The position numbers and the translations under genes are program-made. DNA of 64,000 nt from Gracilaria domingensis. Its lineage: Eukaryota; Rhodophyta; Florideophyceae; Gracilariales; Gracilariaceae. Below are positions 43,883 to 53,700 of this stretch, one piece after another; position 1 is the stretch's first letter; each line of letters opens with the position of its first letter. The notes beneath the pieces were generated by a model. It was not told where the DNA came from. It worked only from the letters and a program-made list of their open reading frames with translations, and ran no database searches. The stretch is taken from contig VCMS01000232.1 in assembly GCA_022539475.1 (NCBI GenBank), positions 39,770 through 103,769 of the forward strand, in the 5' to 3' direction.

Positions 43883-45517
43883 GCAGAACCAACCTATTTT
43901 AAAAGGCTGTCTACTTATATTTTGGCGGCAATATGCCGAAATTTGGAACCGTCTCGTAGGCGACCGCTTATTTTTAGAATGGGCTTTATTTCTTCATACA
44001 AGATACAGCCAAAAAATTAAAATATTAAAACAAATGCGCAGTGTCACAGGGCGCATTTGCCCATCTTTTTGGACATAAGCTCCACATTAGATCATACCAT
44101 ACCAACAAATTAAAATTTCAGGAGAAAACATTCCTTCCATGCACAATTTTGGGAGATGTTCCTAGGTAGCATCCAAAATTAAGGCTACACGTAACTTTGA
44201 CTAACAAGTTTTTCGAAAATACTTCCAAAAATTGGAAATGTTCGATGTGTGCCACATAGCGCACACAATAGGATTTGTCGTCAGGTTACTGTTTCCTTTG
44301 ACAGAAGCATTTTTTTAATTTTATTCATTTAGAAGTACAGATTTGAAAAGTGTAGACGTAGATTCGCGCATATAGAATAGAAAGATCGGCTTTGTTTAAA
44401 AAGAAAGATATAAATGCTCCTTTTAGCATGTTGTGCAACTACTGTTAGGAAACTTGAAAGGATTCGAGATTGCATAGAAAAGTGGTTACAATGCTGTTAA
44501 AGCAAATACATATCCTTGCCATAGCATTTGCATCTATATGATTTTGCAATTTACGTTTTATTACGTAGTGTTTTATTGTAACGTTTGTCTCATGTTTGAC
44601 ATTTATCAGACCACTAATGTTGGTCCAAAAGAAATACTTCACAGCAAACAAAGCTTTCGTATGATAATAATGATTTGAACAACTAAACATCGTATATTTT
44701 GCACGATATGTTTTGTATTAGGTAGAGATCTAAAACATAGACTAGCGCTGATAGTGTTCTAAATAAAACAAACGCAATATGTACTTGTACGAGAGTTCTA
44801 CCAATGTGACAACCTTAGCATGCATGATTTCATAGGATCTTTATTGAGTCATTTCGGTGCAGCTCGATGAGCGATCTTTACTGAGTTTTGGTAGTGGTGT
44901 GCAGCAGTAAACACAAAGGCACAAGCTTGAAAGCAACGTAGTCAAACTCCAGCGGCATCTAGGAGATGCAAACTGTCCCATGGAGAAGGTCGGTGGGTGA
45001 AAAGAAAACTAAAAGCTTTCGCAAGAAGATGTTGATGGCTGCGATAGAAGATCGCTGATCGTCGACTGAGTGCTTGCCGCCAAGGTGAGTGTCCCTCCAT
45101 TGATCAATGCATGGGTTTTGGCGGCAAGACGTCACAGCAGCAAAGATCCAATTCACAGCCCCGAATTTCCAATAAATCAGCTTCCTGGTTCGGAAATTCC
45201 AATATATCTGAAACCAAGAGTAGTGCAGTTTAATTTCTAAGCAAAGACTTTTAGAAAAAGGACAAAGGAAAATGGCACTAAATATGACTGAGTACAAATT
45301 TTTTGGGTGACTTTGACTTTCCGACTTGGTCAAAAATCTAGTCACAAATACGGCCTTGGTCTTCCTGAGGCGCAATAACGAGAGAGCCAGGTTATCCTTG
45401 TACCCGTCGTAGCTTCAACAGGCAGATCTGCTGCAGATTGGCAACTATGATACTTCCGACCCCAAATTGCATCAGCAGCCTTCTACCTCCCTCCGCAACT
45501 ATACGAACTGAGTTGTC
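43883..45517. other. AT-rich stretch, no gene
   Basis: Contains the best plus-strand copy of the GTGTCACA-type repeat (44028-44185). ORFs at 44445-44690 and 44959-45375 are not protein-like. Confidence 0.5.
44028..44185 (+). repeat. GTGTCACA-type dispersed repeat, reference copy
   Basis: Core ATGCGCAGTGTCACAGGGCG (44034-44053), then CTTTTTGGACATAAGCTCC, AGATCATACC, CAACAAATTAAAATTTC, CATGCACAATTTTGGGAGAT and GGTAGCATCC. Collinear with 19340-19185 and 12895-13060, partly with the others. Confidence 0.65.
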
Positions 45518-46288
45518 CTACTTGCTCAGCAAAACATTAAGGCGATACCCTTGCCAAGATGCATCTTCCGCCTCCCCAAACGAATTCGATCTAATAAGCT
45601 TCAGCTTTCCGTCCGTCCACCGCTCTATTTCTTGTGCATCATCACAAGCCCACCGGAAATAACTCTCCTTTGGCAAATGTTTCATAATCACATGCTTACT
45701 CTGCGTGTTCATCATGAGTGTGTCTGCGGTATCTGTACAAAACCACACCGGGTGAAAGTTTTCGGCAATCTGTATGATCGCCTTCTTTGCATTATCTCCG
45801 TCCAAGTAAATCATGGCCGCCTCTGACACGAACAACCACGGCCCGCCAACTTTCTTCACAGCGTCCATCCACTCAGTATCAACAATGCTGCCAGAAATCA
45901 TCGTCCTGCGCGCTCCGTCTTCGAAAAACTTGCGTCGCAACGCGATCACATCGGGAAGATCGAGATCAAACCACCGCACAGTACCGTTGTCAAGTCGCTC
46001 AAAGCGCGTGTTAAGCCCGCATCCAATCTCCACGACGGTGCCAGCGGGAAAGCGCTCCAAGAACTGCTTTATGTCTTCGTCCATCATAACCGTGCGTACC
46101 GCGTTGATTCGGATTGTCTTCCTCACGTTTTCCCACTTGGAGAAGTCGTAGTTGAGCGAGTTGACGATCTCTACAGCCTTCGGGTCGCGAAGCACGCAGT
46201 TGGGCTGCTGCGTCTCTTGTGCTCGCGCCATCAACGGCACTTGTAACGTCTCCTGTACGGCGCCGAGCTCGACGGCAATCTTGGTCAT
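45518..46288 (-). CDS. PPM1/LCM-type (Tcmp-like) SAM-dependent methyltransferase
   Basis: A complete intron-less ORF of 256 residues from ATG 46288. Residues 31-36 hold C-V-L-R-D-P, where the family's 'D..A' start lies. The SAM site is V-V-E-I-G-C-G-L-N-T-R-F (85-96), the hallmark 'VVnLGaGlDtR' of leucine-carboxyl-methyltransferase-like enzymes. It is followed by W-F-D-L-D-L-P-D-V-I (106-115), also typical, and the F-V-S-E-A-A-M-I-Y-L motif-IV region. It resembles bacterial polyketide O-methyltransferases (TcmP) more than eukaryotic LCM1; the acceptor is unknown. It stands alone in AT-rich repeat-dense DNA and has higher GC, so acquisition from bacteria is possible. Confidence 0.85.
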   Translation of the reverse strand: MTKIAVELGAVQETLQVPLMARAQETQQPNCVLRDPKAVEIVNSLNYDFSKWENVRKTIRINAVRTVMMDEDIKQFLERFPAGTVVEIGCGLNTRFERLDNGTVRWFDLDLPDVIALRRKFFEDGARRTMISGSIVDTEWMDAVKKVGGPWLFVSEAAMIYLDGDNAKKAIIQIAENFHPVWFCTDTADTLMMNTQSKHVIMKHLPKESYFRWACDDAQEIERWTDGKLKLIRSNSFGEAEDASWQGYRLNVLLSK

Positions 46289-46507
46289 GGCCTATCCGTA
46301 AGGAAGCTCTGCGCCTCAGTGCAAATCAACCCAAATTTGACTTGTATGCGAACTAGGTCGCGAAGCACGAGCTGAAAGCTGAAGATACATGCGTACAACG
46401 GCAATGTTCACTTCAATGAAGTTCATCTCCCAAATGAGTCGGCGAGATGTCGGCTGAGATGCCAACGTGTGGTGATTGTGTGAGGAAAGCCCTGACGCCA
46501 CCTTACT

Positions 46508-46860
46508 TGTTATGAATTGATTGCCGCAAATCAATTTATTGAATTTGGGACTTCTACTTAGGCTAGAATTTGGATTTGCTGGAATTATTGTGGTGGAAAT
46601 AATGGTTGTTATATCTACAATGAGTATTGTTAATAAGTAGAAGTTTATTGTAGTTACTGCTAATGTTTATCTACACTACAGTGCTTCTACTATAGTTCTT
46701 AGAGCATTATATAAACTGTTCTTGTCGCCGGCCTTTGCGCTCTCTCTCTTCCCGCTTCAAGTGCAAAGCGGGATCGAGTGCCTCAAAGAGGCCTCCCCCG
46801 ACAAGACACTCTTTCCTGAAACAATACCAGAACTCAGTTGTCCGTAGACTTCTGAGTGCA
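46508..46860 (+). repeat. possible 5' LTR/leader of element F
   Basis: Starts TGTTATGAATTG, carries a TATA box TATATAAA at 46708-46715 followed by a GC-richer transcribed-looking stretch, and lies upstream of the F ORFs. No second copy or PBS could be matched in the window, so the assignment is tentative. Confidence 0.3.
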
Positions 46861-47054
46861 TCTGAAAATTGTTCAAAAATCTGAAGTCCAAAAATAAGTC
46901 CAAAATCTGAAAATAATCAGTAAGTTTTAAACATTTGACAACAAAACTTTCAGAAAAACTTTCCAGATTGCTACAATTTGGTAGCATCGCTTTACAATAC
47001 TAACATTTTTACAGTGACTAAATCTGCTGACAGTAAACTGGAAAACAGTCCGAC

Positions 47055-47449
47055 GTGGACAAAGTTGAACACGTGGACACCAAGGACAAGAAGACGGGCA
47101 ATAACGACGCACTAAGTGGAACACGTCATCCGTCGAATTCAACCAATAAAGAGCCGAATTTGTCGACTAATCAAATTTCACTACGTGACCAGAACGACAC
47201 CAATAACACGTTGCCAAGTGGAGAGCAAGTTCCTGTTATTCAGACTGTTTCCGCACATTCTTCTTCATCCAATCAGAAATCGACAGTTGTCGGCTGTAAG
47301 CCTTCCGTGTCCACGTTCCTACGTGGCGGGACGCTCAAGCAGGTTTTTAAGAATTGCCACGTCCATCAGAGCACCGCTGTTACGAGAAATCAGAGCGGTT
47401 ACTTACGGACTGACGAGGATACTTACGCTCCGCTGACAACGCGTCACTT
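47055..47449 (+). pseudogene. ORF1 of F, 5' part
   Basis: From ATG 47055, 131 codons of Asn/Ser/Thr/Lys-rich, polar, probably disordered protein, ending at the E1 left boundary. It continues at 59295. The local 5' target copy reads ACTT where the right copy reads ACCTT; with the missing C restored the frame passes directly into the 3' part. Confidence 0.55.
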
Positions 47450-48451
47450 TGTGGTGCAAAACCCTCGACGGGAAAACAACAAGCCGCGTCGCGACGAGCA
47501 CCTCAGGGTGTTCAGGCCCTGCTCCCTGTGAAGGGCAGTCGAGCGGCAGAACCCTCCGATAGGGCCAACACGAGCCGGGTGTAATCCGGGTGGCCCCGAT
47601 CTGGGCGTGCAGTCGGAGGTAGAAGGGGTAGAATCGGCGTAGGTATCCGGATGGTTCCGGCGAGCCACAGCGAGTGGGGGTATCCAGCCCAACGGTATGG
47701 GACGACAAAAGATCAACAAACGAGCCGCACTGCGGAGCACTGACTCGCGATAAGCGGGAAAACTCCCGAGACAAATAAAACAAACCTACAATGTAGGGCA
47801 GAGTAGCGAAAGCCGTAAGACGGAAATGAAAACAATAAAATAGATACGGAAAGTGCCGTGACGACGGATTAGTACTCCTCAGTGGACGGAGGTTGGTTGA
47901 TCAGCCGCGAATTGCGGCGGTATTCCCCAGGATCGGGGCTGGCTGACCGTGGCGCAAGCGGCAAGCACAGATCAGGCCAAGGCCTCGTTGAGGTTTAACT
48001 TCCCGTAACAGTGGCGGCAAGNGACGACGGATTAGTACCTCAGGGACGGAGGGTTGGTTGATCAGCCCGAATTGCGGCGGTATTCCCCAGGATGGGGCTG
48101 GTGACGTGCGCAAGCGGCAAGAAGATCAGAGCCAAAGGCCTCGTTGAGGTTTACTTCCCGTACAGTGGCGGCAAGTGCGCCACTTATATACGGCACTTGA
48201 AATATCAATTAAATATCTAACTATCCGGCGCTGCCGGCCATACACTACAGGTGTGCACCGTGGCAGGCTTGCCACGGCGCACCCGCTATCGGGCAACTTG
48301 GCACACGTGTGCAGAAATACTACCTTCCTAGGCATACCCAAATAGGGCACTACCCAGTAGCTCTCATAACCTGAGGTGTCGAAGCCGATGACGGATCAAC
48401 AAACTATGAAAAGCACCTCGGTGCATCCCCAAAAGGGCGTTTTGCTCTACA
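47450..48451 (-). repeat. 3' LTR of E1 (with assembly duplication)
   Basis: TGTGGTGCAAAACCC ... GTTTTGCTCTACA. It is 1002 bp against 857 bp for the other LTR. The excess is a repeat of about 155 bp on either side of an N at 48022. Many single-base losses in homopolymers relative to 58438-59294. Confidence 0.9.
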
Positions 48452-48465
48452 TCTCCCTTCTCAGG
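48452..48465 (-). other. polypurine tract of E1
   Basis: Minus strand GCCTGAGAAGGGAGA immediately before the 3' LTR start TGTAGAGC. Confidence 0.6.
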
Positions 48466-48502
48466 CTGAGACACCGACTCCGTCGGCTCGATACGCCTCG
48501 CG

Positions 48503-50282
48503 ATGGAGGTATATAAGGAAGTCTCCCAAGACGGGTCTGCCGAGAACTGTTCGGAGCCACAACACTCCGGTGTCAGTAGCGAACCTCGTCATCTCGAGCC
48601 CTCCGCGATGTCCAACGCACCGAACGGCCTCCGTCTCGACGGCACGCATGCAAGTATCGAACCCGCCGTTCCGGTCTGTTCTCTCCCGCAGTCGGCGGCT
48701 GCCTCCCAGCCGGGTTCTTCCGGACAAGATCACGCTCCAGCCCAGGCTGGTCCCGCGCCGTGTGGGATTGGTTCAACGCCGAGATGCCAGCTACGCTGGG
48801 TGGATGGCCTACCGCAGGCGCGTTACGCATCCGGGATCCGCACCGGCACAGTTTCCTTTTTGCCCAGGCTCCTGGTTTGACGCCGAAGCCGTTCGGGATA
48901 CGGAGCTCGTCGACTCGTACGCTGTCGACGGTCAACTCCCTGGTGGGCTTCCTGCTGACGTTACCCGTTCATGGGACTGGATCGCCCGCGTGCGGTTATA
49001 CCGAGCTGCCTGTTTGTAGGTCGAAACGAGACGAGACAATTCGCTCGCAATGAGATGGCCGCATTGGGTAGCGCGACACTTCCGAGCTCCGAACGAACAT
49101 CCGGTGCCGGCACAGTACAGTACGATGTGGCACGTTACCGAACTTTCGGCGAGGTCGGCTACGGCGACCATCTAGCCAACGCGTTGGACGAAATTGACCG
49201 ATATTCGGATACCGTTCAGCCGCAGCAGGAGTTGATCCTGTGGGCGCGGCCGATCCTTCGCGCCGAGTTCCGGTTCCTTCGCCGTCCTGGACGGTCTCAA
49301 TTTCATGAAGGCCTCCGCTTCGAGAGGAAATGGCGTTCCCGCTTCGGGGTACTGGTGCCGTACCAGTGCACGGAGGTGGAACGCATTGCGCGTCATTCCA
49401 TACTGGGCGATACCTGCCGCTGCCGTCATTCTGGCCTGCGGTCGAAGTCCCACGAGGGTGTCACGTAGAGCTACGCCCTGCCTAACTTACATAGGCTCGT
49501 ACTTCATGAATGATCCGCCTCGCGGCCTGTGGAGCATCCTGGCAACAGAATGGACCGTCCGCGTTGCGGCTTTCCTCCTCATCGAGGCATATGACTCATA
49601 CCGAGTTTGGTTCATCCGGAACTCATCCGGCAAGCGATCCGAGCGTTGGATCTCTCCGAAGTGCTCGGCTCGGTCCGCAATGCGCGCGAAGCCACCGCGT
49701 TGGTGGACGTCATTGACCAGATTGACTGGAATGAGGTGCCTGCTAGTCAGGTTTCCGACGGGGTCCGTCGGCAGTCGGACCGTTCCCCGGACGGAACGTC
49801 AACGCCGGCGACTTCGTATACTTTGACCCATGGATTTGGGAGGTAATTGGTCCCGCTGAGGCGGCTGGTCGCCGCCGAGAGGAGCGATATATCCGGAAGG
49901 GCACCCGCGTGGGTTCGTATACGTCGACGATGACGGTGATGACCCTGCAGAGGGAGGAAGTCCATGGATGAGGGGAGCCCAGTGGGGGTTGCCTCGGAGC
50001 CCGACGCTACGGGAGATGACGACGAAGTCGTGATCGTTGACCCGCCCGCTGTAGCGGCTCCCGCTCCGACCGGCCGTGGGCTCAGGATGTAGCATCCGCC
50101 GTGGGCGGCAGTTCTTCTCTCACTCCGCGAGCGGCGGTCATTCGCGACTTCCTTCGAGGCGTGGGAGTGGCCGTTCCGATACGGTGACCGACGAGTCGGA
50201 GTTGCAGGCAATAGCGGCACAGCGCTTCTCCGGGGCTCCCGGTAGTGGGGGCACCCCAGGTGCTGGACCGTCCGGCGCGTAA
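48503..50282 (+). CDS. ORF-X of E1: antisense accessory protein of unknown function
   Basis: Plus strand, opposite to gag-pol and convergent with it. From ATG 48503, about 590 codons read through frames that change near 48.83, 49.02, 49.43, 49.5, 49.6 and 50.1 kb. Each frame change keeps homology to 26456-28635. Layout: Pro/Ser/Ala-rich N-terminus (about 110 residues); S-W-F with D-T-E-L-V-D-S; L-P-A-D-V-T-R-S-W-D-W; R-P-I-L-R-A-E-F-R-F-L-R-R-P; E-R-K-W-R-S-R-F-G; E-V-E-R; P-R-G; Y-I-G-S; E-W-T-V-R-V-A-A-F-L-L-I-E-A-Y-D; L-I-R-Q; D-V-I-D-Q-I-D-W-N; G-D-F-V-Y-F; Gly/Pro-rich tail. No signal peptide, no zinc motif, no enzyme motif known to me. It starts 51 bp inside the LTR, so an antisense promoter in the LTR would have to drive it. 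Confidence 0.72.
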
Positions 50283-50765
50283 TTCCCGGCTCGCGGTCCC
50301 CGACGGCTGCGGTAGTCCGCAATAGACCCGATGATGAGGGGCGACTCAATAGTTAGAGGTAAACTTCTCCAGCCGTGCTGGCTTGGCTCAACTCTTCGTC
50401 TTGCTCTCCCCTTCTCAGTGGGCAATACCTCGTTTGAGGCTGTTGCGAATGGCCACAAGAGAGGGGTAACTTTTCCGCACAAGCGGCTGTAGCGATAAAA
50501 CTTCTTAGTCTTCCTTCCAGTGTCCTGGCTTCTTTCTTCTTTATCTTCTTCTCCACTGTAAGTGGCTTCCGCATTTCGCGGCATGTTTGTTCAGCGAAAA
50601 GCTGTCCGCTTAGAGCGGCCTGGTCCGCCTGAGGCGGCTGAGTGATCTCGAGTTAACTTCAAGTTGCATCCGCTTGACGCGGCATATTCTTGCGTAATGC
50701 AATACTGTCCGCATGACGCGGCATATTCCGTCTGGGACGGCTGTGCTCAATAGAGACGTGGGTGG
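50283..50765. other. spacer between convergent pol and ORF-X ends in E1
   Basis: 483 bp without coding; it has repeated CCGC(A/T)TGACGCGGCATATTC-like phrases at 50670-50730. It should hold both 3' processing signals. Confidence 0.45.
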
Positions 50766-53700
50766 TCAACCCACTTGGGCCTTGTCCAGCGTAGCCGGTA
50801 TCGGTGTCCGTGTGCGACGGTGGTACTGCAAGACCTTCGAGCGAGGCAAGTGCTCAATGGGCTCGTGCGTATCCTCTGAAGAGGCGTAGCCGTACCAACG
50901 GACTCGATACAGTAGTTCCCGTCAGGGGCGTAGCCGTGACTTATCAGACGGTCAATGACATACTCCTCATCGAGGACCTTCCGCGCAGGATGCGGCTTTG
51001 TCGATGTATCCTCTCTCGAGGTGTCGTTGTTACTCTCCCGTCGTGGGCTTCATTGGTTACTTTCGGCTTCCGTCCTGACGGCAAGACATCCTGTACGCCA
51101 GGCGAGAGCCATTTTGACCATGGTGTTTCCATGTCATTCCGGCTTCCAGAGTTCTGGCTTTCCTTCCGTATTGTCGGGCTGTTACCGAGCTTCGGTGTTC
51201 TGGAATAGCGAGCTTCCGGCGTTCCGGCAAGATCTCCCGAAGTGAGGGTGAACGGTCCGCAATGCGGTGTGCCAGCGAGTGGTGCCGTGGCACGTGCCGA
51301 GGCGACGCCTTGCCAAGCATTGCTGGCGGTGGGGCCTGCGCCGTTGCACGGCTGTGCGTTGCCGATTCAAATTCGGAATTTCCGTTTCCGGCGGCCGCAA
51401 GCCTTACAGCGGGCACGTGCCCGGCTCGTGTGTTGTCACCCTCCACTGGAGGCGGATCGCCGGCGAAGCCAGACACTTGGCGCAGCGTGCGCGCGTGTGC
51501 AGCGTTGGGCTGCTGCCCACTACTGTGGCATGTCGACCTGCTGTTGCGGCGGTTGCCTCCGTGTTTTCAACGGCTTCATCACTCGATGCCTCAATAAATC
51601 TCCCGAAATCGGGTCTGCCGTAACAACACGGTCTTTCTGGACAGGCTTCTTTTCCGGTCTTCCGGCTTCTTTTGACGCGAGTGCGCTGCCGCTGCCGGGC
51701 TCCGACTGCGGCGGGCATGTACTTTCCGCATTCGACGTGGCTGCTGCGGTGGTTACCACCTCTTTTCCGGCGTACCGGTCTCACGCTGCACAGCTGGGGC
51801 AGGCTCTTGTCCTTCCGTCTGTGACGGCCGTACAGTGCTATCCGCGGGCGAAGCGGCGACTTCTGCAGCAGCTACATCCTGGTGTTCTTCTGGTTCTCCG
51901 GCTTCGTGCTCCACCGAAGTGGTGCGTTCCTCTTTAGGCTTCCGCGATGACTGCGCGTTTCTCGCTTCTTTCCGAATCTTCGGCTGTACGTCGCGCGTCC
52001 GCGTGCTTTCACCACGATTGCGTGCGGCCCGGAGGCCTGCAAAGGCACTTCCGTCGACGACGGCGACAACGAAATCGAGCGACTTACCTCCTCCTCCCCC
52101 TCTCAGTTGGAGCGTCGGGGGTGGTGGTGAGTATCCCTGAGGGGCCAGTATCCGCGTGTGGACATGTGCGGCGTTCGAGACTGGCGGGTTAGCTTCCGGC
52201 TTTGCCGGCAAATCAGCAAGTCCGCGGCTAGGATGCGGCAGGACTGACAACGAAGCGCGCTCTCCCGCTGTCGCGGCTGGGTCCACAGTAGGCGTAGCGC
52301 TGTCCGGCGTTTCCGGTTGCTTTTCCTGACGAACAGGCTGTGGCGCAGGCGTTACGCGATCGCGCGAAAAACGCTCGTGTTCACCCTCAATATCGAGGAC
52401 AACCGTTGTATCGGTGATAGAAATAACCTGTAGGGGCCGTCCGCGATAGGAGAGAGCTTATGCTCTTCTCCTTTTCCGGGTTATAGTATTCCTTCCGTAG
52501 GAAGGCGTAGTTACCTTCCTGATCTGAGGGGCATCCTGCGCATTCGTGCGTCGAAATTCCGCTTGTACGCGGCTTGTGCCTTATCGATGTTTTGCCTAAC
52601 TGTAGGAATGATGTTCTTAAGCCAGGCCTTCCAGGCGTCCCTGTGTAGACGAGGCGAGGGGAACTTATCCAAAGTTGGCTGTGGCTCGATAGCCACCGAA
52701 GGTGGAACGCGTGATAGCACAAGCTCGAACGGCGAGATCTGAGTAGTGCGATGAACCTGCGTATTGTAGGCATATGTCACCGCATCGGTGTATTGATCCC
52801 ACTCCGACGGATGTTCGGCAACGAATGTCCGTAATGCATTGAGCATTGTGCGGTTAAAACGTTCAACCTGCCATTACTCTGGGGGTGGTATGTTGTCGTA
52901 AACCAGTTTTGGATCCGCAAGATGCGGCAAACGTCCTGAAAGAACTTAGCCGTAAACTGCGGTCCATTGTCCGATAACAGGTCAATCGGCGGTCCGTAGA
53001 CAAAACCCAGTGTGTAACGAAAGCTTGGGCGACCGCACTGGCGGTAACCTTCGTCAAAGGCACAGTCCGTACCAGTTTAGAAAACGGTCGGTGATCACAA
53101 GTAGAAACCGGTTTCCCCGGCGAGTGCGGATAAACTCGCCGAGCAAGTCAATTGCCACGAATTCAAGTGGAGCCCTAGCAGGGAAGAGTACCAACTTCTT
53201 GGAGTACTTCCGCAGTTTGACGCGGTTCTTCGCGCAGTCAGAACATCCACGAACAGTGGCATACGCGTCGAAAGCCATTGCTGGCCAGTAAAAGTCTTCC
53301 GTAAGGTGTAGTACAACTTCCTGCACCAGGGTGGGCTGACAACTTCGCGTAGTGCGACAAATGCAGTACTCGTGACTGAAGTGAGTGCGGAACCACAATC
53401 TGTGGCCTGTTTCCGACGGTTCGGATTAGAAATCCTTGGTCGTTCTCGACGAAAGGCAACTGTGCTCCACCGTTTAGGCGACTACGAATCTCCGTACAAA
53501 ACGGTCGGTGTGCTGCTCCCGGATGAGTTCCTCCGGCTTGATCGGTACGAAAGAGCCGGTTCGGGTTGCGTGTCAGACACGGCTAAAACAGCATCGTAGA
53601 TGTCCATCCTTCCGATTCTTCATCGGCATCGCTCGAGCCGTCTTCCACGAGGAAGCACGGTATCTCCAGATCATCGACTGGCGCAGCTTCAGCCGCTGTT

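Noticed and set aside
44959-45375. Minus-strand 138-codon ORF downstream of the methyltransferase
   Set aside because: Random-looking composition with no domain, and AT-rich surroundings; most likely chance.
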